A stretch of DNA of 64,000 nt from positions 48,810,042 through 48,874,041 of the forward strand of contig CM060734.1 in assembly GCA_030704615.1 (NCBI GenBank). Direction: 5' to 3'. Origin of the DNA: Takakia lepidozioides. Taxonomy: Eukaryota; Streptophyta; Takakiopsida; Takakiales; Takakiaceae. Both the position numbers and the translations under genes were made by a program. Below are positions 51,263 through 61,170 of the stretch, piece after piece; the first letter of the stretch is position 1, and every line of letters starts with the position of its first letter. Below the pieces are notes generated by a model. The model ran no database searches and had not been told where the DNA came from. It worked only from the letters and a program-made list of their open reading frames with translations.

Positions 51263-51883
51263 TCACCTAAGTTGTTTTGGGGACAACTTCGGTTGCGTGG
51301 CAAAATACTTCATCGTGACATTGTCCGTGAACACCTTCACCGGGTTGGAACCAACATAGTGGCGCCAAAGCTTAAGGCAATGCACCACCGCCTTCATTTC
51401 CTTCTCATGCGTAGGCCACCGTCGCTCCACTTTATTCAGTTTCTTACTTTCGTAAGCCACTGGACGTCCATCCTGCATGAGTACACCCCATATTGCAAAG
51501 TCTGACGCATCCATATGAATCTCAAATGGACGGTCGAACTCCGGGATCTTGAGGACTGGAGCTTCTGCCATCCGCTGCTTCAACTCGACAAAAGCTTGGC
51601 CATAAAATGTGTTCCATACCTAGACTTTGGATTTACACAGGAGGTCTGACAGTGGCCCCGCGATCTTGGCAAAATTTCTCACATACTTCCGGTAATAGGA
51701 GGCGAGTCCTAGGAAGGATCGCACTCCCGGGACCGAAGTCGGAGGCTCCCAGTCCAAGATCGCAATGTAATCGACACACATCCGCAGCGTCCCATCCTTC
51801 TTGTCTGCGAATAGCACCGGGGCTCCGTAAGGTGACTAACTTGGCCGGATGTACCCCTTTGACATTAGATCCTTGAGATGAGC
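51263..51883 (-). pseudogene. Chromovirus RT remnant and RNase H
   Basis: After the nested insertion the frame resumes HLKDLMSKGYIRPS, a stop, [20 protein letters not shown] and VDYI, then jumps to [20 protein letters not shown]. The stretch normally containing the YxDD active site (roughly 150 residues) is absent. RNase H follows (51583-51263: HMDASDFAIWGVLMQDGRPV, HEKEMKAVVHCLKLWRHY), ending at a stop before the usual ADALSRK word. Confidence 0.82.
51880..51883. repeat. Target-site duplication, left copy (gagc)
   Basis: The 4 bp directly outside the left end (tgtcgtgcacc) of the nested methyltransferase element, matching 62905-62908. Confidence 0.85.
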
Positions 51884-51970
51884 TGTCGTGCACCTAAGCA
51901 TCGTGCCACAACATACATCGTTGTCCACCACACAATCTAAGCACACAATCCTAGAAATCTATACCACAAT
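51882..51970. repeat. 89-bp repeat, outer copy
   Basis: Runs from gctgtcgtgcacc to taccacaat and matches 52391-52479 except at a few positions. It adjoins the LTR core on its outer side; its first two bases (gc) belong to the target duplication. Confidence 0.85.
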
Positions 51971-52390
51971 GATAAGAGAAGAGAAATGAGAGAAGTAGAA
52001 GACAATGAAAGATCTCAAAGCATGAAGCAATCACATGAAGAACAAGCCCTAGTCCTTCCAAGTGAAATCCACTCTATCACATAAACTAAGTCAAGCCAAG
52101 GGCACCTTTGCTAAAGGAATCCACCCTACAAAGCCCTCAACACACTCCCTCTCAATACCTAGAGCTATGGAGGTGAGAGAAGCTCATGGAGGCTCAACTA
52201 CAAGAAGATGAGCCTCCTCAACACTCACAAGGGGAAAACCTATCTCCATGTCTCAAGTGAGGCTCGACACCTCACTTGGCATGTGAGACCAAATGAAGTC
52301 CCAACACACAAAATATAAATATAAATATCTAAAATGTCATAGTTAACTAGAAGTAGGCAATTCTAGATAACCATGACTAAAACCATGACA
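51970..52390 (-). repeat. 3' LTR core of the methyltransferase element
   Basis: 421 bp, nearly identical to 62484-62904 (5 mismatches by eye). Starts tgataagag and ends ccatgaca in plus orientation, so both orientations show TG...CA ends. Taken with the outer 89-bp repeat, the full 3' LTR may be 507 bp (51884-52390). Confidence 0.85.
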
Positions 52391-52479
52391 GCTGTCGTGC
52401 ACCTAAGCATCGTCCCACAACATACATCGCTGTCCACCACACAATCTAAGCACACAATCCTAGAAAGCTATACCACAAT
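52391..52479. repeat. 89-bp repeat, inner copy
   Basis: Second copy of 51882-51970, on the inner side of the 3' LTR core. The junction catgaca-gc-tgtcgtg looks like an LTR end joined to an LTR start with two bases between, as in two-LTR circle junctions. Confidence 0.8.
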
Positions 52480-52488
52480 CGCCCCTCT
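52480..52488 (-). other. Candidate polypurine tract
   Basis: In element sense agaggggcg sits directly before the inner 89-bp repeat, where a plus-strand primer would be expected. Short, and placed by position only. Confidence 0.35.
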
Positions 52489-52734
52489 AGCTGGTGGTTA
52501 GGTCCCTCTAACTCCAGATAGCTACAAGATATAATAGCCACAGCCGTACTAAGTCCTCTATCACTGTCCCTATTGTACTCAAACTCTATAGACCAAGAGG
52601 CCGGGTACAAGAGCAACCCCATCGTTAGTTGTCGTCTTGCAATCTGTGAACTTGAGTCAGGATCTCGTGTGTTGGTCTCCTAGTAGCTTGGCCTTGCATT
52701 TCTTGTTAGCCTTCCATGGTTGTATCCACTCCCA

Positions 52735-53250
52735 CTATCCAATGCAATGCGGACATAACCAATCCCCATCAGGAACCATCTCAAGAGGTGAAGTCAAGCA
52801 TCCCATATGCCAATCTCTAGAGCATTGATCACACACCAGCATGGTGGCTGCCCCTCTAACAGACCCACACAACATGCACCTCAAACTTGCAGGTATCACT
52901 GCCAGGTTTGGGTCAACCCTTCCATCAACATTTGGAAGGTGACATGGCGCGCAATTACGCACATGGTCCTTCCAAATCATGCCATCCCGACCCTCCAAGA
53001 TCAGGACTCCTGAGGGCAACACCTCTCGAACCCTCAAAATAGTACGTCCTGCAATCACATCCAAAGTCATAGGAGCAGTCTGCTGCAGATAAACATAGTC
53101 ACCAGGGTTGAATCTCCGAACCCCAGGACGATAGCCCCCACCACGTATGGTAGCATACCTCAACGTATCACGATGTTGTGCAATGGCAAGGTTCTCGAAA
53201 ACCATGGGCATGACTTTCTTGAACAACTCTGCACGCTACTTACATGCACG
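52735..53250 (-). pseudogene. Integrase C-terminus fused to a PHD finger
   Basis: The frame from 53226 reads FKKVMPMVFENLAIAQHRDT and a GPY/F-like SH3 region (FNPGDYVYLQQTAPM, GVLILEGRDGMIWKDH) ending CAPCHLP. It is followed by a canonical Cys4-His-Cys3 PHD finger at 52878-52744: residues C117, C120, C132, C135, H140, C143, C158 and C161, with spacings 2-11-2-4-2-14-2 and the conserved Trp two residues before the seventh ligand (DWLCPHC). PHD fingers usually read histone H3 tails. Here it occupies the place of the chromodomain in chromoviruses. All ligands are intact; the stops lie upstream at 53256 and 53238. Confidence 0.88.
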
Positions 53251-53324
53251 TGCCTACACGTCCGGATCGTCAAGGTTAAGAACTGTAGCAGCTTCTCTGC
53301 GAATGGATGTAGGCAATCCGGCTC

Positions 53325-54314
53325 TCAGCCAAAGAGAAGAAAGTATGGTGAGAAGGAGGCAAGTGATGCTTGCTTGCTGAACCTGTAGCCCATGGCTAAC
53401 CAGGGTAACTGAAGGTCCCAATCTCCTAGGTGTCCCTTCTGCAAGCCATACTTGCGCAAACCCCTCTTTACTGTCTGAACAACTCTCTCTGCCAAGCCAT
53501 CGGCCTCAGGATGATCCCGAGAAGTGGTGCGGTGGTCTATCAAGGCCTTGTCACACAAAGCCTGAAACTCCCCCAAAAACTCTCTCCCTTGGTCCGTGAG
53601 TACCTCAGCTGGAGCACCGAATCGGCTAAGCACACAATCCAAGAATGCATACGCAGCTCCCTCACTAGCCTTATCAGGCAATGGAACCAATTCAATCCAC
53701 TTGGAGAAGTGCTCCACCATCACCAACACGTACTTGTTGTGGCGCATGGTCAGTGGCAACGGCCCTGCGAAGTCAAGACTCCACCTGTAGCCCAATCCCA
53801 TGATCGGAAGAGGGTGCAATTGTGGAGTAGGGGCGTTGAATGAAGCACGCACCCTGTCACACACCATGCACCTAGCCACAAATTGTTGCACCTCTGTGTG
53901 CATACCACGCCACCAATACTGCCCCTGCAGTAGACTATGAGTGCGTCGCATCCCAAAATGCCCCAACTCCTCATGGGCATGCCGCACTAACGGTGCCCGC
54001 TGTGTTGGGTGAGGCACAATCCTCACTCGACCATCCTCCCACACTCGGAGTAGGTGTGTCCCCTCCCACTTGAACCTCTTGGCTCGTTGTAGGATCCGAT
54101 CCCTCTCCTTGGCAGTCACAGTGGCTGCAGTGTCTCCAGTGCGGAGGTAGTCCAACACAACTGAATCCTCATGTATATCTTTGGCGCCACCTTGCTCATT
54201 GCTAGCCTCAGGGTCCTCAGACACTTGATCTACAGTCATCCCTGTTGCAGGTCCAACCTGGCCTTCCGCTGCTAAGATACACAGAAATGAAGATGCATGC
54301 ATACCGGGCACCAT
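53325..54314 (-). pseudogene. Integrase of the methyltransferase element
   Basis: HHCC zinc region (HAHEELGHFGMRRTHSLL, CMVCDRVRASF), core with catalytic Asp (WSLDFAGPLPL), Asp (EVLTDQGREFLG) and Glu (HPEADGLAERVVQTVKRGL), then ASFSPYFLLFG. The frame is open for 329 codons and stops at TGA (53327-53325), where relatives have Arg in LFGREP, consistent with CGA to TGA. A 1-nt loss a few bases later joins to the C-terminal region. Confidence 0.88.
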
Positions 54315-54359
54315 CTCCTCGTCCGTCTCACCATGCCACCGAGCTCCAGTGTCATCCTG

Positions 54360-55688
54360 CTAGCTCGTGCATGGATTGCGACTCAACCCATTTGCATTGC
54401 AATTGACCAAACCCGGTCGATGCACCACCTGAAAGTCATACTCTTGAAGGATGAGTGCCCACTGTGCAAGCTTCCCCGTAAGCTTGTCTGACTCCATCAA
54501 CCACTTGAGTGGTTGGTGATCCGTGACAAGGGTGAAGAGATTGCCGTATAGATAGCACCTGAAGTGTGCCACGGCCCACACTGCAGCTAAGCATTCTCCC
54601 TCATATGAGCTATACTTAGACTCTGCAACGTTGTTCAAACGGCTAGCATAAGCCACTACGAACTCTCTTCCCTCATCGTCCACCTGTGTGAGCACCGCTC
54701 CAAGCCCCAGCATGCTCCAATCTGTATGCAGCTGAAAAAGACGCCCCCTGATAGGTCGTCTCAAGATGGGCGCCGAGGTCAACCTCGCCTTGAGCTCTTG
54801 AAAAGCTTGTTCTTGCTCATCTTCCCACTGCCACTCCTGGTCCACCTTGGTCAGCTTGGTTAGAGCCTTTGCAATGGCACTAAATCCCTTAACAAACCGT
54901 CTATAATAGTTTGCTAACCCCATGAAAGCTCGAACTCGGCTCATATCCGTGGGGCGTGGAACCTGTGCAATGGACTCTACCTTAGTCTGCTGTACCCTTA
55001 ATCCTCCAAGATATATCATGTAACCCAGATACTCAATCTGGTTGTGGAAAAACTTGCACTTTGGATGTAACTTCAATCCGTGCGCCCTCAAGCGCTCTAA
55101 TACCCCCTGAAGGTGTCTCTCATGCTCTTCCACTGTAGCACTAAAGATGATGATGTCATCTATGTAGCACCGAGCAAACTCCACCCCTGCTAGAATCCTG
55201 TCCATGACTCTTTGAAACTCTGCCGGAGCGTTCTTAAGCCCAAATGGTAAGAACCGCCACTGGTATAGGCAATCCTTCCCGTGCTCATTGATCCCCCAGA
55301 ATGCCGTCTTTTGCTTATCCGCCTCCTTGATCGGCAACTGGTGATATCCGGATCGTAAATCCAACGTGCTAAAGACCTTGGCATGCCCAATGGCATCAAA
55401 GATCTCCTCTGGTGTTGGCATGGCATACCTATCGGACTTGGTCTGACGATTTACAGGCCGGTAATCACCGCACATACGTCTCTCCGTCCAATTGCCAAAG
55501 ACATCCTTCTTGGCTGGCATTACTGTGGCTGAAGCATACTCTCCCCCAGATAGCTCCACCAAACCAGCCTCCCAAAGGTCCTGAGTTCTCATCTGAATCA
55601 AGGACCTCTCCATGTCACTGTATCTATAGGGTCTCCGAAAGATTGGCGTGTCAGTAGCCAATTCAATGCGAATCTCTTGACCCTTCAT
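54360..55688 (-). pseudogene. Reverse transcriptase and RNase H of the methyltransferase element
   Basis: 442 open codons. RT: RRPYRYSDMERSLIQMRTQD, SATVMPAKKD, RMCGDYRPVNRQTKSDRYAM, STLDLRSGYHQLPIKEADKQ, FGLKNAPAEFQRVMDRIL and the intact active site YIDD (residues 175-178). Connection: GLANYYRRFVKGFSAIAKAL. RNase H: LHTDWSMLGLGAVLTQ, YSSYEGECLAAVWAVAHFR, TDHQPLKWLMESDK, HRPGLVNCNANGLSR. Ends at TAG 54362-54360, in the same frame as integrase. Upstream the join to the methyltransferase frame needs a 1-nt shift near 55690 and crosses TAGs at 55798 and 55867. Confidence 0.92.
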
Positions 55689-55864
55689 GCTCCTAAGTCC
55701 TTCAAACTGAAGGCAAAGCAGTTCCTGTAAGCCCTCAAGAACCGCCGTATACGTCGTCTCTCTCCTCCGGTGACTATAAGTCCAACATCAGGCTCCTAGT
55801 TGTCCTCCGTGACTGCAACCTTGAGTCCAGCAGGCTTAGAGGTAGAAGACGCGTCCCGTGGTTG

Positions 55865-57130
55865 CTATGCTGCAACCTCTTGAGCAGTGACCACTGCCTC
55901 CTCTGTCCGTGGCAATGTCTCATCCTGCCCCATCATCCCATCCTTGAGGACCTCCTCAACCCGAGAAAAATCCCCAACCTGATCCATCACCGCCGCCTTG
56001 GCTGCCAACTCCTTCTGAACCTCGAGCACCTCCCACGTGTGCCATGGATGCGGCCTGCACCTCGTGGTCCCCACCTGCTCGCCCCCACTCGCTGCCTGTA
56101 CCGTCTCGGTAGGCAGGGAGACCATGAAGGGAAGTGTACTCCATACTCTGCGCTGCTCAACCATAACCAAGCTGATAATCCAGGTCAAGCAATTGAGATC
56201 CATTGCTTGCCCCAACACCTGACGACGTGATGCCTCAGAAAGAGATAGCACCGCCGTGGTACCTGTGGTAAAACCCATCGCCCGCTCGCGCTCGTCAGCA
56301 TTGGGCTCCACTAATTGTTGCAACTGGCTATCCCACAAGAGGCCAGGTCCACCATCCCGAAAAGCATGGGATCCTGGGAAGCTGAGCAGTGTAGGTAATG
56401 CTGCTCGGGGTTGACCCACCCTGTTGACCACTGCCAAAGGCGAACGGTCAACGTGTCTCACACGTTGAGACTGCCTCCCTATGTCCAAAATGCTATCCAC
56501 TGTGAGGTGTGCTGGCCGCTGCACCCCATCAAATGCATGCTTGAGCAGTGCGGGTGACATCAAGTTAGCACCATAGCCGTGGACGATGAGCCCGTGATCC
56601 CACTGCAGCTGCATCCAGCAACACTGCTGATCCAAGCCACGACCGGACTTGATGCACACTGGCCATCACCCTGGCCCGAGAATCACCCATCAGTGGCACA
56701 TTCTCCAAGATGTATGCTGGAGATACAGCTTGATGAAGCTGTAAGTGGCGCAAAACCCGCACTATCTCCCAAAACAGACCCGTCCTCGAGTCTCGCAATC
56801 CATTGCCATGCCTGGCTGATGAATGCCCTTGGCAGGGCCAACCTGCCACACCAGATCAATGGAGCCAACCTGCTCCAAATCCTGCGCCCCCAGCAACGAA
56901 ATGTCTGCTGACAAGGCTTGTTGGTATCCACGAACTGCAGACATTGGCAACAAATCAGGGTACTGCTGTACCAACTGAGCAACATGGCGCAGTGAGACGT
57001 GTCGTGCAGTCTCATCCCTCTCCACATACAGGTAACGTTGAACTCGTACACCTGCCTGCAGTACTGCAGCCAATCCAGTGCTGATCCCGCCAAACAAGTC
57101 CAGAAGGCATATGCCTTCATCCGGGCACTG
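55865..57130 (-). pseudogene. C5 cytosine DNA methyltransferase domain inside the polyprotein
   Basis: Lies between protease and RT. Motif I LLDLFGGISTGLAAVLQAG (Asp codon at 57100), motif II YLYVERDETAR, motif IV AGWPCQGHSSA with the catalytic Cys codon at 56834-56832, motif VI YILENVP (56705-56694), motif VIII GSRAHRPRLW and NLMSP, motif IX RAALPTLLSF, motif X region ERERAMGFTTGTT and RRQVLGQAMD. The closest feel is DNMT3-like enzymes (compare the GISTGL and AHRPR words), inferred by eye. A 1-nt loss near 56846 and a 2-nt loss near 56568 put motifs IV-VIII in a different frame; together they restore phase. All key catalytic residues are still encoded. Confidence 0.87.
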
Positions 57131-58927
57131 CCACACAAGAGGTGTGGTGTCCAATGGCGACAACTGAGGTGGTGCTGGTACAATCACCGCACTCTCCTCT
57201 TCTCTTGACGGTACGAAGGCCTCTACCCAGGCTTGTTGCACCCGTCCATCAGCAGCCTGCTGCAAATCCTTGCTCGTACCCCACAATGGAGTGTGAGCAA
57301 CCATGGCAGGCAACTCCGCCGTACCATGCATGTCATCCTGCTCTACTAGAGGTGGCACATCCTCTGCATGGGCATTGCCTTCCAGCAACTCTCCAGGCCA
57401 ACTAACTGCAGCTGTAAAGGCGGCTAGTGTTGGCATCTTGCCCCGCTGGGCAGCCGCAATACCCCCAATGAATGTCACAGGGAGCTGTGCACGACGACCA
57501 TCCCCTGACTGCCATCCAGGCCTGTAGGATGCTGACTCCTCCCAAAAGTCCAGAGTGAAGCCCATGGGATATAACACTGCCCCACCAACAAGGACATCGT
57601 AAGAGACCGCGTCTGTCACAATGGCCTTGGCTCGCATCACTGAGCCATCTATAGGATGATCTGGTTGTAGTCCAATGGCCAACTCACGCCGTGTCATGCC
57701 CCGAGCCTGCTCTGATCCTCCCAGAGATGTCTGTATCTGGAAAGGACAAGGCTCCATATCCGCCTCCATGAGGCCCAAACCTGCAATAGCAGCTCTGCCC
57801 AACATCAGTGGCTGAGCTCCTGAGTCCAACAAGACCCGCAGTGGCCGGTACTTCTTGCCTGCCGGTCCACTCAAAGTGAAAATGCCTCCCTGGTTGTCTA
57901 ACAAGACAACTCCAGGTGTCACCATGGCGCGCTCAAAGGCTGGCCTAGCTGGCAGCTCCGTCAACCTGGCAGCTGCAGCTTGCCATGGCGCAGCCGTGGC
58001 AGTCTTGACCCTCAAATCCGAGGATCCCTCTGCCACTACACCTTCCAGTAACTCCGCAGAAGATGAAGTGACTTCCCCACTCTCGCAAAGTGTTGCTGCT
58101 AGTCTGAACACTGCAGCTGGTCTTACCCCCGGCGTCGCAATCATGGTTGCCGAGAATAGTGGGGCTTGACACACAGAGGTGGCTGCCCCCAATAACACAC
58201 CGGCTGCATTAGCCTTGGTAGCAGGTGTCAGTGTTGCACGTGTAGCTCTCCCCAATGGCATAGTAACCTCCGCCTCGGTAACAGTCGGGCGAGAACTAGG
58301 TGCCATGGATGGTGTCGACACTGTCTCCACCAATGTGAATGACTGAGGAAGCCTCGCCTGACGGCTTGCCTCCCCACGCTGTGGATCCAATTCCACTTCT
58401 GCACCTCGTGGCTCAGGAACTCGTGCTGCTCGTTGAGTCACGGCTGCAGCAGACTCCACCTGCACTAGTGGTAGTGCTGCTCCGCACATGAATCCCATGC
58501 CTCTCATATCTCCTCCCTCAGAAGCATGAGCTGTAGCCATGGCAGTGAGCCTCTGCTCTAGCTGCTGAAGCCGGTTGGCCATGTCTTGGTCAACACCCTG
58601 ACCTCCGCGTCCTTGGCCATGTTGAGCTTGCCCTTGGCCTGCACCTCGTGCCCGACCACCTCGTCCTCTCTGGGCTGGTCCACCTCGCCCCCGGCCACCA
58701 TTGTTCCCTTGGAACTGGCCTGGGCGCAACTCAGGGTGCAAGTCATAACACTGGGCATCTCCATGCCCATACTTGCCACAATGCCCACACTGCAACTGTG
58801 CAGGCTGTGCTTGTGCCGGCCTTCTGCCACTCTCTGGGCAATCTCTCTTGACATGGGGTCCTCCACATGTCCAACATATCACCCCTGGTTGCTGTTGGCC
58901 TGCAAAAGATGCCACGGGCCTCTGCAC
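57131..58927 (-). pseudogene. Zinc knuckles and aspartic protease of the methyltransferase element
   Basis: N-terminal part of a 721-codon frame that runs on into the methyltransferase. Two zinc knuckles: CWTCGGPHVKRDC (CX2CX3HX4C, residues 18-30) and CGHCGKYGHGDAQC (CX2CX4HX4C, residues 47-60). A Gly/Arg-rich tract follows (residues 73-110). After a low-complexity Ala-rich linker comes the retropepsin active site VLLDSGAQPLML (catalytic Asp residue 368, codon 57826-57824) and its C-terminal half SYDVLVGGAVLYPMGFTLDF. Fusion of protease and methyltransferase in one uninterrupted frame shows the enzyme is part of Pol, not a chance neighbour. Confidence 0.87.
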
Positions 58928-59998
58928 CTGAGGTCCCCTGTAAGCTCCATGGAATTTGGGTTGGGAAACCTTGCCCCCTGACCACGCTGTTGGGCAGTCC
59001 CTTGTGCCTGTGGGCTGGCAGCTGCGCCTCGTGCAGGCATGTCCTTGCCAAATCCAATGGTAACAACTCGCTCCTCCACCATGTTGAGCTCAATCCGCTC
59101 AGCCAGCAGAAACACATCCGCTAATGTGGGTTGGGCCGCTTGTAACAGGGTTGCATCCCGCACCCTTCTCCTGAGCTCCTTGTCCAAAATTCCATACCAG
59201 AATTGGACTGCCTGAGCTTCAGTAACCCCTTGGGTCACACTTATCAAGCGCCTCATACGAGTGTAGGCCTCTCGCAAGCTCTCACTGGATTTGCGCTGGA
59301 AGTCTTGCAAACTTCGCAGCTTCTCTGTCCTACACCTTGGTAGTTCCTCCGCAACTCCTGAAAGAACTCCACCACCGGGTTGAATCTAGGCACATGTGTT
59401 GTAGTCGTGGCAGGAGGAGTAGTAGCATCTTTTGAACTGGTACCACCTGCAGAAGTACCGACACTACTTGTTCCACTACTAGTGCTTGTAGTTGGAGATG
59501 TTTGTGTAGCTGCTGGTGTCACCGCTGCCTTGTGCCTCTAGTGATTGAGACATAGTTAGGTGACCAATACTCTCGCCACTCCTCAATCTCCACCGCATGT
59601 CCCCGCCTAAATTCATGGTAATCATCTATGGGCGGCCTCTCAAGGTGCTGGAATAGCCCCTTCCATGCCATAAAGGGCGTAAACAGTTGTGGATTGCGCA
59701 TTTGCTGCAAATCACACCAACTGTCAAACTCTTATATAAAGTCATCAAGCTCGATGGTGCCCATAGCTCCAGAGTACCTACGTGGCCCCTTGGTAGCTCC
59801 ATACATCTCCTCCATCGTGTCCCACAACAATGGCACGGAAATGACTTGCACCCTCGGCGAGAATCCTCCTGACTCCGAGTCTGAACCTTCCTCAGAAGAC
59901 ACTGAAGGTGAAAGTGGCCTAAACCGCACACCTTGTCTTGTGTACCCACTAGTATCGCTGGTGCTCGTACCGGCACTCCCCTCAGCAGCTGGTGGCAC
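58880..59998 (-). pseudogene. Gag of the methyltransferase element
   Basis: Acidic Ser-rich start (SPSVSSEEGSDSESGGFSPR), then TAA at 59734-59732. The same frame continues MRNPQLFTPFMAWKGLF and PPIDDYHEFRRGHAVEIEEW. After a shift near 59530 comes PRFNPVVEFFQELRRNYQGV, and after another near 59315 the retrotransposon gag core DFQRKSSESLREAYTRMRRL, VQFWYGILDKELRRRVRD. A further shift near 58950 leads into the zinc-knuckle frame. Confidence 0.75.
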
Positions 59999-59999
59999 C

Positions 60000-60779
60000 T
60001 CCGTGATGAAAACTCACAACCCAACCGGTTGTCAACCTGTCTCTAATCCCCACTTTCTACAAGGTAACCGGGTAAAGAACCTGTTGCGGCTACTGGTTCA
60101 AGCAGGAATAATAGGTTTCTAACGTAGACCTGTACCTGCACCTGCATCCACCGCAAGCACTCCTATGGTCTGCTGGTCATCAACCCAGCCTCACCATAGA
60201 AGAAACACTGGTGGTCTTGCTGGTCATCACTCCAGCCTCACCACCGACAACATACTCTAGGATTGGCCGGTGATCAAATCCGGACCAACCTCCTATGAAA
60301 ACAAGCGCCCACACAAAGCTAACATGGCACACAGTCAAGCATGCAGGTGTGGAGGGGATCCAAACACAAGAAAATCAAGACAGCAACTCCCCCACACCAA
60401 AAACACTCCACAGTGTCGCTCCTGCAAGGACACCCCAGCCCAAACCCGGACTGACTCTTGCCTCCACCTACGGAAAGGTTTTGGCCTACAGAGAGGGTGA
60501 AAACTATGGAGAAGAGAAACTAAAGCAATTCCTAACCCCAGAATGCTCTCATCCCACCACTCTCCCTCCTGTCTCTATCCACTCGCTTGTATGGCCGTGG
60601 CAAGTATCCTTCAATATCCCTCAATCAATCCTTCAAGAGCTCTTCAACATTGTCCACCAAAGCTCCTCGAAGGGTCCTCCAAGGACCCCAAAGATCCTCC
60701 AAATACTCCTCCAAGGGCCCTCAAATATCTTCCAAACAATCCTCCAAAGGCCCTTAAATTTCACTAAGTCCTTTCACTA
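60000..60779. other. Leader of the methyltransferase element, no ORF recognised
   Basis: Sequence upstream of gag in element sense. Plus-strand frames here are antisense and without motifs. Contains a pair of catcaacccagcctcacc-like words near 60180-60240. Confidence 0.4.
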
Positions 60780-61170
60780 TTGATACCTTAACAGAGGTAT
60801 AGTCTGAGGTTGCTAGGGTCCCTTATGTTGATGATACCTTTACAGAGGTATAGTCTGAAAATGAGGGTTCTGTTTGGTATACTAACAGAGGTTAGTCTGA
60901 GCTGATTAGGGTCCACATATGGTGATACCTCAACAGAGGTATTGTAAAAGGGACAAGCTCCTGTTTGGTATACTAACAGAGGTATAGTCTGAGCTGATTA
61001 GGGTTCACATATGGTGATACCTCAATAGAGGTATAGTAAAATGGACAAGCTCCTGTTTGGTATACTAACAGAGGTATAGTCTCACATTAGGGTTCACATA
61101 TGGTGATACCTCAACAGAGGTATAGTCAAAGGGACAAGCTCCTGTTTGGTATACTAACAGAGGTATAGTC
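60780..61170 (-). repeat. 91-bp tandem repeats in the element leader
   Basis: The word ggtatactaacagagg recurs at 60876, 60967, 61059 and 61148 (spacing 91, 92, 89). Each unit also contains cacatatggtgatacctcaa followed by a second acagaggtatag. Half-units with tgatacct...acagaggtatagtctga extend left to 60780. Confidence 0.9.

Noticed and set aside
51970-52390. Left LTR core as a solo-LTR insertion
   Set aside because: The bases flanking the core do not form a short target duplication; the gagc duplication flanks the whole 11-kb block instead.
52735-52878. Cys-rich tail as a second nucleocapsid zinc knuckle or RING finger
   Set aside because: Ligand order Cys4-His-Cys3 with 2-11-2-4-2-14-2 spacing and the Trp before the last pair fit PHD, not CCHC or RING (C3HC4).
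55865-58927. Methyltransferase as a host gene overlapped by a transposon
   Set aside because: It shares one open frame with retropepsin and zinc knuckles and is followed by RT, so it is part of the element.
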